A DNA stretch of 64,000 bases from Pseudomonas brassicacearum (GTDB lineage: Bacteria; Pseudomonadota; Gammaproteobacteria; Pseudomonadales; Pseudomonadaceae). Location: contig NZ_MOBJ01000003.1 in NCBI RefSeq assembly GCF_003732225.1, forward strand, positions 447,135 through 511,134, in the 5' to 3' direction. The notes beneath the pieces were generated by a model that was given only the letters and a program-made list of their open reading frames with translations, ran no database searches and was not told the DNA's origin. This document shows positions 1 through 10,477 of this stretch, one piece after another. Numbering within the stretch: position 1 is the first letter of the stretch; each line of letters starts with the position of its first letter. The position numbers and the translations under genes are program-made.

Positions 1-1
1 T

Positions 2-280
2 CCGACGCCTATTATTAATCTTAGTGAAAACAACGAAAAATACGCACTCATCCAATGGCGCGCCAAAGAAATGCTCAATATGTGGACCTGGGCTTATATT
101 GGCGCCGTAGGCACCACCGATTGCGACACCATTCCGCGCAAGGACTACTTCCGAGTTGGTGACGCAATGTATATTCAAAAGGACAAACTACCTCTCATGC
201 TTTGCAGTTACACAGAGGATCGGGAATTTGATACTTCCGACGTACACACGTTCGTTGTAACCCTCCCGGCCGGTGCTTAG
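2..280 (+). CDS. 3' end of an unidentified gene
   Basis: The frame is open from the window edge with no stop, so this is the C-terminal part (92 codons) of a gene that begins upstream. The visible protein is polar, has two cysteines, and shows no signal, membrane segment or motif I recognise. It ends 137 bases before the protease gene. I assign no function. Confidence 0.6.
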   Translation, partial: PTPIINLSENNEKYALIQWRAKEMLNMWTWAYIGAVGTTDCDTIPRKDYFRVGDAMYIQKDKLPLMLCSYTEDREFDTSDVHTFVVTLPAGA

Positions 281-417
281 AGATAGCGCGATCTGAAGCG
301 TGGTCACCCTCTCATTCGCCACGTCTTTGTTTCGCGTCGATAACTATTTATGCCTCTTGGCGTACAGCGCCGTGCAACGATAGCGCTCACCCTGAATTTC
401 ATCACCAAGGAATGGCC

Positions 418-1653
418 ATGAAATACCTCAGCTTCTTTTGCTTCGCCGGCCTGAGTTTGCTGGCTGTTTCCGCAGTGCAGGCCCGCGATTTGGGGGAAGG
501 CGCTGTCAACGACTCACCGTCAAGGGCATTGAAAAACAACGAACATTTTTATGAAATCTGGAGCGGCGTGGGACAACTCAGCCTCCAATCGGGCGAGACT
601 TGCAGCGCCGTTCTACTGGATACGCGAAACAGGCAAGGTCGAGCCATCGGCCCTGCTTACCTGCTCACCAGCGGTCATTGCGTGTTCTTTGAGTACGGTT
701 CGGCACGGACCAATCTTCCTTTGCAAGCCAGCGTCACCTTCCACTACTTTCATGACATGCCACAGCGTAAGCGCCAATACGCCATCCGAACTGCCCGATG
801 GAGCAGTCTGGTCGGGACCGATCTTGCAGTACTGGAAGTCGAGGCGACATTGGCGTCGCTGATACAGGCCGGGGTCAACCCGCTCAAGCTGGCGCCCCAT
901 CAAACCTACGAGAGTCATGATGTGCTTAACGTTGGCGCGCCGGGCGGCTTTACCGAACACGGGCTTCGATTGAGTGCCTGCGCCGAACAAACCGCCGGAA
1001 CGTTCATCGATCACCCCGGGGTGTTCCCTTTGGCCATGAAAAACAGCTGCGATCTTCACGCGGGCAGCTCCGGTAGCCCGATGCTGAACCGTCGCACCAA
1101 TGAAATCACCGGCATCGTCAGTAAAGTCATGGGCTCGCGCAATACACCAGCGCCGCCTGGCTGCGAGCACTCGACGTCCTGCACAGCTGCCCGTTTCAAC
1201 TACAGCTACTCTGCCAACTTTCTACACAACTGCTTTATTGACGGTGTCTTCACCAGCGATGGGGCGAACTGTTCGTTGGAGCCAGTCGAGCTGACTGTCA
1301 CGGAGCCCTGGAAGCTCAAGTCATACGTACATAGAACGCAAAACGCGGATGGGCAGATCGTATTACCTACATGGGACTTCAGGTTCTCCGTCGAGGCGCC
1401 CTTCTATCGCTACAAAACGGTCCAAAACGCCAGGGACTGCAAAGCTTCCGACAATTACAGCGCCGCCATCAGCGCTGAAGATGCTTACATCAATAATGAA
1501 ATCGGGCCACAAAGCGGCGCGCATGCACTCTGTATTATCGGCGTCGCCTCAGGGGAACAGCAGCTGACAAGGGCGACGTTGAATAACGTGTTTACAAGTG
1601 CCGTGTACTTGAGCGCGACGCCGGCCGCTCCGTCTCAGGTTGTATCGAAGTGA
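418..1653 (+). CDS. Secreted trypsin-like serine protease
   Basis: A 411-residue protein with an N-terminal signal peptide (hydrophobic residues 5-20, likely cleavage after the VQA at 20-22). It has the chymotrypsin-fold triad: His87 in TSGHC, Asp135 in GTDLAV and Ser218 in GSSGSP. The last differs from the classical GDSGGP but keeps the Gly-x-Ser-Gly core. A C-terminal region of about 140 residues after the protease domain is not recognised. An in-frame ATG lies at 412, but the AGGA at 408-411 is correctly spaced only for the ATG at 418. Probably an exported peptidase; the substrate is unknown. Confidence 0.8.
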   Translation: MKYLSFFCFAGLSLLAVSAVQARDLGEGAVNDSPSRALKNNEHFYEIWSGVGQLSLQSGETCSAVLLDTRNRQGRAIGPAYLLTSGHCVFFEYGSARTNLPLQASVTFHYFHDMPQRKRQYAIRTARWSSLVGTDLAVLEVEATLASLIQAGVNPLKLAPHQTYESHDVLNVGAPGGFTEHGLRLSACAEQTAGTFIDHPGVFPLAMKNSCDLHAGSSGSPMLNRRTNEITGIVSKVMGSRNTPAPPGCEHSTSCTAARFNYSYSANFLHNCFIDGVFTSDGANCSLEPVELTVTEPWKLKSYVHRTQNADGQIVLPTWDFRFSVEAPFYRYKTVQNARDCKASDNYSAAISAEDAYINNEIGPQSGAHALCIIGVASGEQQLTRATLNNVFTSAVYLSATPAAPSQVVSK

Positions 1654-1656
1654 TGG

Positions 1657-2412
1657 TTACAGATACTTCGCCATGATGTCGTCCACCACGCCTTCCTTGC
1701 GAAGCTGATCCAGCGCGGCTTGCAGCTTGGACACAACGACATCCGGCACGTCCTTGTTCAACGCCAGGTATAACTCGGCGCTGTTGAAGCGCAGCACAGT
1801 CTTGAGCCCGCTCACGCCGTCCTGGCGCGCCAGATAGCGGCCTGCCGGGTCACCCGTGGCCCAAAGGTCGATCTGGCCATTGACCAGTTTCTTCGCGTTG
1901 TCCTGATCGCGCAGCACCACGATGGGCTTGAGCCCCTGCTTGGCCAATGTCTCGGCAATCGCATCACCTTTGTAGGCGCCGATCTTGTATTTGCGCGCCT
2001 GCTGCAACGACTCCAGGGTGATCTTGCTGTCAGCCTTGGCCAGCATGATCCAGTCATCCGGGCCAATGGGGCCGACCCATTTGAAGAGCTTTTCGCGGTC
2101 CGGCAGGCGCGCCATGACGAACACGCCGTAACCGGGGTTTTCCAGGGCGAGCTTGTAGATTCGCTCCCAAGGGAAACGTAGCGTCAGGCTGTAGGTGATT
2201 TGGGCACGCTTGAACATCTCGCGGACGATGTCCACGGCGATGCCATTGATATTGTCTTCCTGAGCGAAATTCTTGCCGTTTTTCGCCATGTTGTACGGCG
2301 GGAAGTTTTCCGTCAGCAACACCAGATCGGTGTCGGTTTTTTCTGCAGCACGCGCAGCGCCAGCCAGTAATAACGAGGCGCTGGCGAGTACCAGAAGAAG
2401 ACGTTTGAACAT
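1657..2412 (-). CDS. Periplasmic amino-acid-type substrate-binding protein (SBP_bac_3 family)
   Basis: A 251-residue protein with a signal peptide (residues 1-22, ending ARA) followed by a family 3 solute-binding fold. ENFPPYN near the N-terminus and GIAVDIVREMFKRA are the usual ligand-lobe signatures. No permease or ATPase gene is adjacent, so it may serve a distant transporter or act as an orphan sensor. It lies 66 bases downstream of hisF on the same strand and may be read through from the his operon. Ligand not predictable from sequence. Confidence 0.8.
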   Translation of the reverse strand: MFKRLLLVLASASLLLAGAARAAEKTDTDLVLLTENFPPYNMAKNGKNFAQEDNINGIAVDIVREMFKRAQITYSLTLRFPWERIYKLALENPGYGVFVMARLPDREKLFKWVGPIGPDDWIMLAKADSKITLESLQQARKYKIGAYKGDAIAETLAKQGLKPIVVLRDQDNAKKLVNGQIDLWATGDPAGRYLARQDGVSGLKTVLRFNSAELYLALNKDVPDVVVSKLQAALDQLRKEGVVDDIMAKYL

Positions 2413-2478
2413 GACGGTTTACCGGAATCCATGGCGTGCCCAAGCTTGCCCTGAGCCCGCCATGCTGTCCACTGGCCT

Positions 2479-3249
2479 TTAGCGAACGCAGATACCGCGT
2501 TGCGCCATGTAGGCCTTGGCTTCCGGCACAGTGTATTCACCGAAGTGGAAAATACTCGCCGCCAGCACCGCGCTGGCGTGACCTTCGAGGATGCCGTCAG
2601 CCAGATGCTGCAAATTGCCAACACCACCAGAGGCGATCACCGGAATCCCCAATGCATCGCTAATGGCCCGGGTGACACCCAGGTCGAAGCCGTTTTTCAT
2701 GCCGTCCTGGTCCATGCTGGTCAGCAGGATTTCGCCGGCCCCCAGACCTTCCATCTTCTTCGCCCACTCCACCGCATCCAGCCCGGTAGGTTTGCGACCG
2801 CCGTGGGTGAAGATCTCCCAACGCGGGGTTTCGCCCGGCAGTGAAACCTTCTTGGCATCGATGGCGACAACGATGCATTGCGAGCCGAAATGCTGCGCCG
2901 CTTCGCCGACAAACTCTGGATTGAACACCGCCGCGGTGTTGATCGAGACCTTGTCCGCACCGGCATTGAGCAGGTTGCGGATATCTTGCACGGTACGCAC
3001 GCCACCGCCGACGGTCAGCGGGATGAACACCTGGCTGGCCATGCGCTCGACGGTATGCAGCGTGGTATCGCGGCCATCGACGCTGGCAGTGATGTCGAGA
3101 AAGGTAATCTCGTCGGCACCTTGCTCGTCGTAAAGACGGGCGATTTCCACCGGGTCGCCGGCGTCACGGATGTTCTCGAACTTCACGCCCTTGACGACCC
3201 GGCCGTTATCCACGTCCAGGCAAGGAATGATGCGTTTGGCCAGCGCCAT
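2479..3249 (-). CDS. hisF: Imidazole glycerol phosphate synthase, cyclase subunit HisF
   Basis: A 256-residue (beta/alpha)8 barrel that uses ammonia from HisH to convert PRFAR to IGP and AICAR in histidine synthesis. The catalytic aspartates are Asp12 ([12 protein letters not shown]) and Asp131 (VVAIDAKK), and the phosphate-binding GGGVR loop is intact. Full family length. It follows hisA with a 9-base gap and closes the core hisB-hisH-DUF2164-hisA-hisF run. Confidence 0.97.
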   Translation of the reverse strand: MALAKRIIPCLDVDNGRVVKGVKFENIRDAGDPVEIARLYDEQGADEITFLDITASVDGRDTTLHTVERMASQVFIPLTVGGGVRTVQDIRNLLNAGADKVSINTAAVFNPEFVGEAAQHFGSQCIVVAIDAKKVSLPGETPRWEIFTHGGRKPTGLDAVEWAKKMEGLGAGEILLTSMDQDGMKNGFDLGVTRAISDALGIPVIASGGVGNLQHLADGILEGHASAVLAASIFHFGEYTVPEAKAYMAQRGICVR

Positions 3250-3258
3250 GGTGAGTCC

Positions 3259-3996
3259 TCAGCCTTTGTACGAATCGCAGAAAGCTTGCGCTTCAGCGAC
3301 GTCGAGGGTGCCTTCGTAAATCGCCCGGCCGGTGATGGCGCCGATGATGCCTGGCGCCTTGGCGTCGAGCAGCGACTTGATGTCACCGAGGTTGTGAATA
3401 CCGCCGGAGGCAATCACCGGAATCCGCGTGGCAGCCGCCAATGCTGCGGTGTACGACACGTTGCAGCCCTGCATCATGCCGTCTTTGGCGATGTCGGTAT
3501 AAACGATCGCAGATACGCCGTCGGCTTCAAACTGCTTGGCCAGATCGATGACCTGCACAGTGCTGATTTCCGCCCAGCCGTCGGTGGCGACAAAACCGTC
3601 TTTGGCGTCCAGACCGACGATCACTTTGCCCGGGAAGGCGCGGCAAGCCTCGGCTACGAACGCCGGATCCTTGACCGCTTTGGTGCCGATGATCACGTAG
3701 CTCACGCCCGCTTTCACGTAGTGTTCAATGGTTTCCAGAGAACGGATACCGCCACCGATCTGAATCGGCAGGTTCGGGTAACGCTTGGCGATCGCAGTGA
3801 CCACTTCGCCGTTGACTGGCTGGCCTTCGAAGGCGCCGTTCAGGTCGACCAGATGCAGACGACGGCAACCGCCCTCCACCCACTTGGCAGCCATGCTCAC
3901 CGGGTCATCGGAGAACACTGTGGAATCTTCCATGCGGCCCTGGCGCAGACGAACGCAGGCACCGTCTTTAAGATCGATAGCGGGAATAATCAGCAT
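3259..3996 (-). CDS. hisA: ProFAR isomerase HisA
   Basis: A 245-residue (beta/alpha)8 barrel catalysing the Amadori isomerisation of ProFAR to PRFAR in histidine synthesis. Asp8 (IPAIDLKDG) and Asp130 (VGLDAKDG) are the acid/base pair; GGGIR and the C-terminal ASGGI phosphate-binding loops are present. An ATG five codons further upstream is in frame, but MLIIPAIDL is the family start. Located between the DUF2164 gene and hisF. Confidence 0.97.
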   Translation of the reverse strand: MLIIPAIDLKDGACVRLRQGRMEDSTVFSDDPVSMAAKWVEGGCRRLHLVDLNGAFEGQPVNGEVVTAIAKRYPNLPIQIGGGIRSLETIEHYVKAGVSYVIIGTKAVKDPAFVAEACRAFPGKVIVGLDAKDGFVATDGWAEISTVQVIDLAKQFEADGVSAIVYTDIAKDGMMQGCNVSYTAALAAATRIPVIASGGIHNLGDIKSLLDAKAPGIIGAITGRAIYEGTLDVAEAQAFCDSYKG

Positions 3997-4037
3997 CTGG
4001 CAAACCTTCAAATTCGAATGTTAGCTTGGCTCGGAAA

Positions 4038-4292
4038 TCAGTTTTTCTCGAGCGCCCACAAGTCGCTTTCGATGCTTTCGAACCTCTCTTTGAGGTGTGT
4101 CTGCACATCGAAAATCGCCCTGTTGTAATAGTGCGGAGCAATTTCGCGGGTAAACAGCTCAAGAATTTCAGCCGCCTCGAACGAGCCCAGGTCGAGTTCG
4201 AAGCGATCTTCCATGAAGCGCTTGATCTTGCTGTTGGCCTCGTTCTCTTGCTCGGGTGTGAGCGTCAAGATTGGCGGCTTCTTCTTGGCCAT
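4038..4292 (-). CDS. DUF2164 family protein inside the his operon
   Basis: An 84-residue protein of the DUF2164 family. It is mostly helical and charged, with a conserved-looking FYNRAIFD-like segment (here HYYNRAIFDVQ). The start at 4292 overlaps the hisH stop in a TAATG arrangement, implying translational coupling; an upstream in-frame ATG at 4310 would extend further into hisH and is less likely. Function unknown. Its position between hisH and hisA makes co-expression with histidine synthesis certain, but a role in that pathway is not shown. Confidence 0.85.
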   Translation of the reverse strand: MAKKKPPILTLTPEQENEANSKIKRFMEDRFELDLGSFEAAEILELFTREIAPHYYNRAIFDVQTHLKERFESIESDLWALEKN

Positions 4293-4930
4293 TACCAGCG
4301 ACCGTCCCACGCAGCGAAGTTCTGCAGTAATTGCAGGCCATGGGTATGGCTCTTCTCCGGGTGGAACTGCACGGCAAAACGCGAGCCTTCGGCCAGCGCT
4401 GCGGCGAAGTCGACGCCGTAGTGACCGCTGCCCACCACCTGCCGCGGGTTACCGGCGGCGATGTAGTAGCTGTGCACGAAGTAGAAACGCGCCAGGTCCG
4501 GAATGTTGTGCCACAGCGGGTGATCCACTGTTTGCCTCACTTCGTTCCAGCCCATGTGCGGGACTTTCAGGTGTTCGCCGTCCTCAACCAGACCTTTGCC
4601 GAAGAACTTCACCTGACCTGGGAACAGGCCGATGCAGTCGACGCCGTCATTCTCTTCACTGCGATCGAGCAAGGCTTGCATGCCCACGCAGATGCCAAGG
4701 AACGGACGGTCCTGGCTGACTTCACGCACCAGCGAGTCGAAACCGAGGCGACGGATCTCCGCCATGCAATCGCGAATCGCGCCCACACCGGGAAAAACCA
4801 CCCGGTCGGCTTCGCGAATCACGTTGGCATCGCTGGTGATCAGCACCTTGCCGGCACCGACGTGCTCGAGGGCCTTGGCCACCGAGTGCAGGTTGCCCAT
4901 GCCGTAATCGATAACCGCGACCGTCTGCAT
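4292..4930 (-). CDS. hisH: Imidazole glycerol phosphate synthase, glutaminase subunit HisH
   Basis: A 212-residue class I glutamine amidotransferase that supplies ammonia to HisF. The triad is complete: Cys81 in LGICVGMQ, His190 and Glu192 in QFHPEKSH. Length is normal. Its ATG overlaps the hisB stop (TAATG), and its own stop overlaps the DUF2164 start the same way, so the three genes are tightly coupled. Confidence 0.97.
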   Translation of the reverse strand: MQTVAVIDYGMGNLHSVAKALEHVGAGKVLITSDANVIREADRVVFPGVGAIRDCMAEIRRLGFDSLVREVSQDRPFLGICVGMQALLDRSEENDGVDCIGLFPGQVKFFGKGLVEDGEHLKVPHMGWNEVRQTVDHPLWHNIPDLARFYFVHSYYIAAGNPRQVVGSGHYGVDFAAALAEGSRFAVQFHPEKSHTHGLQLLQNFAAWDGRW

Positions 4931-5523
4931 TACAGAACGCCCTTGGTCGAAGGCATTTGCCCGGCCATGCGCTCATCCAGCTCGACAGCCATGCGCAAGG
5001 CGCGACCGAAAGCCTTGAACACCGTTTCGATCTGGTGGTGGGTGTTGTGCCCACGCAGATTGTCGATGTGCAAGCTGACGTTGGCGTGGTTGACGAAGCC
5101 CTGGAAGAACTCCTGGAACAGGTCGACATCGAAGCCGCCGACGGTCGCGCGGGTATACGGCACGTGCATCTGCAGGCCTGGGCGGCCGGAGAAGTCGATC
5201 ACCACGCGCGACAGCGCTTCATCGAGCGGCACATAGGCGTGGCCGTAACGACGGATGCCTTTTTTGTCGCCGATAGCTTTGGTGAAGGCTTGACCCAGCG
5301 TAATACCGACGTCTTCCACCGTGTGGTGGTCGTCGATATGCAGGTCACCCTTGCACTCGATATCCAGGTCGATCAGCCCGTGACGGGCGATCTGGTCCAG
5401 CATGTGCTCAAGGAAGGGAACACCGATATTGAATCGGGCCTTTCCGGTGCCATCCAGGTTGATCGAGGCTTTGATCTGGGTTTCCAGAGTGTCGCGCTCG
5501 ACAGACGCCTTACGTTCGGCCAT
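4930..5523 (-). CDS. hisB: Imidazoleglycerol-phosphate dehydratase HisB
   Basis: A 197-residue monofunctional IGP dehydratase (no HisB phosphatase domain), acting after HisF/HisH in histidine synthesis. The metal-binding motifs DDHHTVED and the C-terminal NTHHQIE are both present. A GTG at 5526 could add one residue, but GGAG is spaced six bases from the ATG at 5523. First gene of the visible his run, with about 320 bases of non-coding DNA upstream that should hold its promoter. Confidence 0.96.
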   Translation of the reverse strand: MAERKASVERDTLETQIKASINLDGTGKARFNIGVPFLEHMLDQIARHGLIDLDIECKGDLHIDDHHTVEDVGITLGQAFTKAIGDKKGIRRYGHAYVPLDEALSRVVIDFSGRPGLQMHVPYTRATVGGFDVDLFQEFFQGFVNHANVSLHIDNLRGHNTHHQIETVFKAFGRALRMAVELDERMAGQMPSTKGVL

Positions 5524-5737
5524 CACCAGCTCCGCAAAATCATTGGGCGAAAAAGGCAGCCATTATAGGGGCGCGGACGCCAAACAGAAACACGCGAAGT
5601 GATATCCCTGACGGGCTGAACCCAATGCCGCCGGGGGTATACATGTCAGTACAAGCCAACATTCGTTGCGAATACATGGCTTGTGATCGAAACAGAATCT
5701 GCGCCGAACACAAAAAACTGTGTCCATGAGGATCAAA

Positions 5738-5829
5738 TGTGGGAGCGAGCTTGCTCGCGATAGCGGCCTGACAGTCAACACATGCATCGACTGTGATGGC
5801 CTCATCGCGAGCAAGCTCGCTCCCACAGG
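5738..5829. repeat. REPIN: inverted pair of GTGGGAGCGAGC repeats
   Basis: Two inverted copies of the P. fluorescens-type REP (TGTGGGAGCGAGCTTGCTCG and its complement) flank a 35-base loop. The unit lies in the gap between hisB and the OFA transporter gene (5524-5842). The rest of that gap (5524-5737) shows no gene and must hold the hisB promoter, which I could not pinpoint. The same unit recurs at 38928, 51553 and 55909. Confidence 0.9.
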
Positions 5830-5842
5830 GGTATTGCGTTTA

Positions 5843-7504
5843 TTAGTGGAAGAGGACGGCTGTCTTCTGCAGCGTCACCCAAACGCCCCACGCCAGCGGA
5901 ATACCCACCACCAGCCATGCAGCAACGGCCAATGGCACGCTACCCGAGGAAGCTTTCCACTCCAGCACGGTGGTGCTGTTCGCGCCTTTGTCGTGACCCA
6001 GCGCCTGTTCGGCGGCCAGTTCGGCATCGGTCATGAAGTACTTGTCCGCCACCGGACGCACCAGCAGGTTGCAGAGGAAACCCAGCACCAGCAGGCCCGC
6101 GAGGATGTACAGCGTGATGTCGTATGCCGCAGCACGCTCGACACCAATGCTCAACTGATACTCACGCAAGTAGTTCACCAACACCGGACCGAGCACACCC
6201 GCAGCCGCCCAAGCCGTCAGCAGACGACCGTGGATCGCGCCGACCATTTGCGTGCCGAACAGGTCCGCCAGATACGCCGGCACCGTCGCAAAACCACCAC
6301 CGTACATCGACAGGATGATGCAGAACGCCGCCACGAACAGGGCGATGTTGCCCAGATGGCCGAGGTTCGGAATCAACGCGTACAGGGCAAAACCCAGGGC
6401 GAAGAACACGAAGTAGGTATTTTTACGCCCCAGATAGTCGGAGAACGACGCCCAGAAAAACCGGCCACCGATGTTGAACAGGCTCAGCAAACCGGTGAAA
6501 CCGGCAGCGATTGCGGCAATCGACGCCAATTGCGTAGCGTCCAGTTGACCGAAGGTCAGGTCATTACCGAGCAATTTACCGGCGAACACTTCCTGCAACA
6601 GCGGCGACGCCATGCCGAGGATGCCGATACCCGCCGATACGTTCAGGCACAGCACCAGCCACACCAGACGGAATTGCGGGGTTTTCCACGCGACGTTAAC
6701 GTGCACGTGACGGTGAGTGATCATCGCGTTCGCAGCTTTTTTCGCCGGGGCGGTCCAGCCTTCAGGCTTCCAGCCAGTCGGCGGAACGCGGTACGACAGC
6801 GCACCACCGATCATGAACACGAAGTAGATCGCCGCCATCACCAGGAAGCTCTGCCACACGCCCACGCCGGTCGGCGAAGCGAAATGGCCCATCAATGCAG
6901 CGGCCAGCGGAGCACCGACCATCGCACCACCACCGAAGCCCATGATCGCCATGCCGGTCGCCATACCGCGCTTGTCCGGGAACCACTTGATCAGGGTCGA
7001 TACCGGCGAGATATAACCCAGCCCCAGGCCAATCCCCCCGATGACACCGGAACCGATCCACATCAGCCAGATCTGGTGGGTATAAATCCCCAACGCGGAA
7101 ATCAGCAGACCGCCGCACCAGCACAGCGCCGAGACGACACCGGCCTTGCGAGGACCTGCGTGTTCCAGCCAGCCGCCCCAGATCGCTGCCGAGCAGCCGA
7201 GGAAGATAAAGAACAGGGTGTAAATCCAGCCGAGCATGGAGATCGGCCAGTCACACTGGGACGAGAAAATCTGTGCGATGAAGCTCATGTCCGCCCCGCA
7301 AGCCACCGGCGCGGTCACACCCAGGGCTTTGGACAGCGGCAACCAAAACACCGAAAAACCGTAGGCCATGCCGATGCAGAGGTGGATGGCCAACGCGGCC
7401 GGTGGAACCAGCCAGCGGTTGAAACCTGGCTTGGCGATGATCCGCTCCTTGGACAGGAACGCTGACTGGGCGGGAATAATGCCCGCCTCGGTACTCGTGC
7501 TCAT
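5843..7504 (-). CDS. OFA-family MFS transporter (oxalate/formate/pyruvate type)
   Basis: A 553-residue inner-membrane carrier with about 12 hydrophobic segments plus one extra at the C-terminus. The long conserved run around GIGLGLGYISPVSTLIKWFP, with PDKRG after it, marks the oxalate/formate antiporter family, which in enterobacteria includes the pyruvate-induced YhjX. The last ~30 residues (LVVGIPLAWGVWVTLQKTAV) resemble a small MFS-associated membrane subunit that some bacteria encode separately, here apparently fused. The start at 7504 has a GGGGGA eight bases upstream; the ATG at 7519 is less likely. Substrate inferred from family only. Confidence 0.85.
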   Translation of the reverse strand: MSTSTEAGIIPAQSAFLSKERIIAKPGFNRWLVPPAALAIHLCIGMAYGFSVFWLPLSKALGVTAPVACGADMSFIAQIFSSQCDWPISMLGWIYTLFFIFLGCSAAIWGGWLEHAGPRKAGVVSALCWCGGLLISALGIYTHQIWLMWIGSGVIGGIGLGLGYISPVSTLIKWFPDKRGMATGMAIMGFGGGAMVGAPLAAALMGHFASPTGVGVWQSFLVMAAIYFVFMIGGALSYRVPPTGWKPEGWTAPAKKAANAMITHRHVHVNVAWKTPQFRLVWLVLCLNVSAGIGILGMASPLLQEVFAGKLLGNDLTFGQLDATQLASIAAIAAGFTGLLSLFNIGGRFFWASFSDYLGRKNTYFVFFALGFALYALIPNLGHLGNIALFVAAFCIILSMYGGGFATVPAYLADLFGTQMVGAIHGRLLTAWAAAGVLGPVLVNYLREYQLSIGVERAAAYDITLYILAGLLVLGFLCNLLVRPVADKYFMTDAELAAEQALGHDKGANSTTVLEWKASSGSVPLAVAAWLVVGIPLAWGVWVTLQKTAVLFH

Positions 7505-7763
7505 TTGTGTTTCCCCCAATTATTAGTATGGTTCGCCAGACACTCGTCACCCTCGGTCTTGTTGCACGCAGGCATGACCGTTTTATTGAGTAGAGCTCCG
7601 TTCGGACGCGACAACAGGTCGCAGAAGGACCGACGAACGGGCAAAGATTACCATTTGCACGTGACAGAAAAACCAAACTGATATCACCTTTTATGTGACA
7701 TCTGTTCCGATCACGCACTAAAAAACCGTTTCACCCGTTGGCGGGTAATTCACAGGAAACCTT

Positions 7764-8162
7764 ATGCCCATTGTTGTCGAGTCGCTGAACGAACCCAGCT
7801 ATCAGGATCAGCAGGATCTGCAGAAGATCTACCACGACGCCCCGCATTGGCTGCTTGCTCCCTTCAGCGATGAGCTGCAACTGATTGAAAACAGCCTGCG
7901 CGACGGCTCGCTGATCGCCGGACGCTTCAATGACCGACTGCTTGGCGCGGCACGCCTGCACCGGCAGCAGGACATCTGGCAGCTGTCCCATTTGTGCGTG
8001 CGAAAAATCACCCGCCGCCGTGGTGTCGCTGAGCGACTGGTCAGCGAAGCGCAAAAAATGGCTGAACTCGCAGGAGCACAGTTGCACCTGCTGGCCCCGG
8101 CCGGGCACCTCGAAGCCCAGGCACTGGCTGCCAAGCTCAAACTGCCGCTGGAGCTGCTCTAG
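7764..8162 (+). CDS. PanZ/PanM-like GNAT-fold acetyl-CoA sensor
   Basis: A 132-residue GNAT-fold protein. The region HLCVRKITRRRGVAERLV corresponds to the CoA-binding motif (R/Q-x-x-G-x-G/A, here RRRGVA). It resembles Pseudomonas proteins named after PanZ, which binds acetyl-CoA and drives self-cleavage of aspartate decarboxylase PanD in pantothenate synthesis. AGGA lies seven bases before the ATG. panD is not in the window, so the role is by family only; a plain N-acetyltransferase is the alternative. Confidence 0.7.
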   Translation: MPIVVESLNEPSYQDQQDLQKIYHDAPHWLLAPFSDELQLIENSLRDGSLIAGRFNDRLLGAARLHRQQDIWQLSHLCVRKITRRRGVAERLVSEAQKMAELAGAQLHLLAPAGHLEAQALAAKLKLPLELL

Positions 8163-8245
8163 AGCGATCACTGACCAGTCGTCAGTTTCGGGAGGCTATA
8201 CTCCCGGGCTAAATTTTGAATTCGACTAACTACAAGGACTCGCCC

Positions 8246-10477
8246 ATGAAAGCGTTCGGCAAAATCCTGGGTCTGGTACTTCTCGGGCTGTTGCTGATCA
8301 TTGTGGCGCTGGGCTTTGCCCTTACCCACCTCTTCGATCCCAACGACTACAAAGACGAGATTCGCCAAATTGCCCGCGACAAGGCCCACATTGAGCTGAC
8401 GCTCAACGGCGATATCGGTTGGAGCCTGTTCCCTTGGCTCGGCCTTGAACTGCACGAAGCCAGCGTTGCAACCCTGGCCAATCCGACCCAGCCGTTTGCC
8501 GACCTGCAAATGCTTGGCCTGTCCGTGCGGGTGCTGCCGTTGCTGCGCCGTGAAGTGCAGATGAGCGATGTCCGCGTCGAAGGCTTGAACCTGCGCCTGA
8601 ACCGCGACAAGGATGGCCACGGTAATTGGGAAGACATCGGCAAGGTCCCGCCCGTCGCCGCCAAGGCTGATGCGCCGGCGACCAGCCGCGCCAGCGAACC
8701 GACTGCCGAAACTCCCGCCACCCCGGAAAAACCGGCCCAACCGATTCGTCTCGACATCGACAGCCTGACCGTGAACAACGCTCGGGTTGAATACAACGAT
8801 GAGCGGACCGGCAAGCAGTACAGCGCCGAAAGCATCCAGCTGAGTACCGGCCCGGTGCACGACGCGACCAACATTCAGGTCAAGCTGACTGCGTTCCTGG
8901 CCAGCAACCAGCCGGACGTGCGAGTGCGCACCGAGCTCAACGGCGAGCTGCGTTTCGAACGCGCCCTGCAGCGCTACACATTCGAAGACATGAAGCTTTC
9001 CGGCGAAATATCCGGTGAACCGCTGCAAGGCAAGATCGTCACTTTTGCCGCTCAAGGCCAACTGCTGCTGGATAAAGCGGCGAATGTCGCCGAATGGACC
9101 GGCATCAAGATCTCCGCCAACCAGCTGCGCGCCCTGGGCGAGCTGAAGGTCAACAACCTGGATAAAACCCCGCAGATCAGCGGCGGTGTGTCGATTGCCC
9201 AGTTCGACCTGGCGAAGTTTGTCGACAGCATCGGCCAGAAACTCCCGGCCATGGCCGAGGGCAGCCTGAGCAAAGTCGAACTGGTCAGCCGTCTGACAGG
9301 CACCCCGACCAGCGTGGCGCTGGACGATATCAACCTGAAAGTCGACGACAGCAGCTTCAGCGGGCGCATTGCCGTCGAGGATTTCGCCAAACAATCACTG
9401 CGCGTGCAGCTCAAGGGCGACACCTTCGACGCTGATCGCTACCTGCCGCCCACATCCGCCGAAGCCAACAGCGCCGCGGTGGCCCGCCAGTCGGAAGTCA
9501 AAAGCACCGAGGCCGACGCGCTGGCCGGCGTCGGTAGCACACCGTTGCCGAACGCCCCCACCAAAGGCGCCTGGAGCAGCGACAAACTGATTCCGGCAGA
9601 ACGCTTGAGCAAACTGGATCTGGGCGCCGACCTGACCTTCGGCCAACTGACCCTCGACAAACTGCCGATCCAGAACGCCGCGCTGAAAGCCACCGGTCAG
9701 GGCGGCCTGCTGACCCTGGAAAACCTGCGTGGCGATCTCTACAACGGCAACTTCGACGCCAAGGGCACGCTCGATGTTCGTCAGCCCGTACCGCTGCTGA
9801 GCCTGCAAACGCAGATCAGCAAAGTCCCGGTGGAAAAGATTCTCGAAAGCCAGGGAAAAACCCCGCCGGTCAAAGGCCTGATCACGCTCAACAGCAACCT
9901 GACCGCCAGCGGCAACAGCCAGAAAACGCTGATCGACAGCCTCAACGGCACGACCAGTTTCGCGATCAATAATGGCGTGCTGCTCAACGCCAACCTTGAG
10001 CAACAACTGTGCAAAGGCATCGCCACGCTGAACCACAAAACCCTCAGCAGCGAACCGCGCGGCAAGGACACCCCCTTCCAGGAGTTCAAGGGCAACCTGA
10101 CGTTCCGTAATGGCGTGGCCAGCAATCCGGACCTGAAAGTGCGCATCCCGGGCATGATGGTCAACGGTAACGGCGACGTCGACCTGCGCGTGCTGGGCAT
10201 GGATTACCGCGTTGGCATCATCGTCGAAGGTGACAAGAGCGACATGCCGGACCCGGCCTGCCAGGTCAACGAGCGCTATGCCGGTATCGAGTGGCCATTG
10301 CGCTGCCGTGGGCCGCTGGAACTCGGTGCCAAGGCTTGCCGCCTGGACAACGAACGTCTCGGGCAGATGGCGAGCAAACTGGCAGGCGACAAGCTTGGTG
10401 ACAAACTCGAAGAAAAGCTCGGCGACAAAGTCAGTCCAGAACTGAAAAACGCCCTCAAGGGGCTGTTCAAACGATGA
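8246..10477 (+). CDS. AsmA-family inner-membrane/periplasmic protein
   Basis: A 743-residue protein: one N-terminal membrane anchor (about residues 7-28), then AsmA repeats and a C-terminal AsmA_2 domain ending in a charged tail. Pro/Ala/Thr-rich linkers sit around residues 140-165 and 410-440. AsmA-like proteins are thought to be bridge-like lipid carriers between the two membranes; that role is from family knowledge. An upstream TTG could start earlier, but AAGG at 8233 fits the ATG at 8246. Its stop overlaps the mutY start (ATGA), a pairing common in Pseudomonas. Confidence 0.9.
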   Translation: MKAFGKILGLVLLGLLLIIVALGFALTHLFDPNDYKDEIRQIARDKAHIELTLNGDIGWSLFPWLGLELHEASVATLANPTQPFADLQMLGLSVRVLPLLRREVQMSDVRVEGLNLRLNRDKDGHGNWEDIGKVPPVAAKADAPATSRASEPTAETPATPEKPAQPIRLDIDSLTVNNARVEYNDERTGKQYSAESIQLSTGPVHDATNIQVKLTAFLASNQPDVRVRTELNGELRFERALQRYTFEDMKLSGEISGEPLQGKIVTFAAQGQLLLDKAANVAEWTGIKISANQLRALGELKVNNLDKTPQISGGVSIAQFDLAKFVDSIGQKLPAMAEGSLSKVELVSRLTGTPTSVALDDINLKVDDSSFSGRIAVEDFAKQSLRVQLKGDTFDADRYLPPTSAEANSAAVARQSEVKSTEADALAGVGSTPLPNAPTKGAWSSDKLIPAERLSKLDLGADLTFGQLTLDKLPIQNAALKATGQGGLLTLENLRGDLYNGNFDAKGTLDVRQPVPLLSLQTQISKVPVEKILESQGKTPPVKGLITLNSNLTASGNSQKTLIDSLNGTTSFAINNGVLLNANLEQQLCKGIATLNHKTLSSEPRGKDTPFQEFKGNLTFRNGVASNPDLKVRIPGMMVNGNGDVDLRVLGMDYRVGIIVEGDKSDMPDPACQVNERYAGIEWPLRCRGPLELGAKACRLDNERLGQMASKLAGDKLGDKLEEKLGDKVSPELKNALKGLFKR

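Noticed and set aside
2878..4128. 416-codon plus-strand ORF
   Set aside because: Antisense across hisF and hisA, whose catalytic residues are intact; no homology recognised.
5720..7465. 581-codon plus-strand ORF
   Set aside because: Exactly antisense to the OFA transporter gene; the protein is Gln/Arg/His-rich with no domain, typical of a GC-rich shadow frame.
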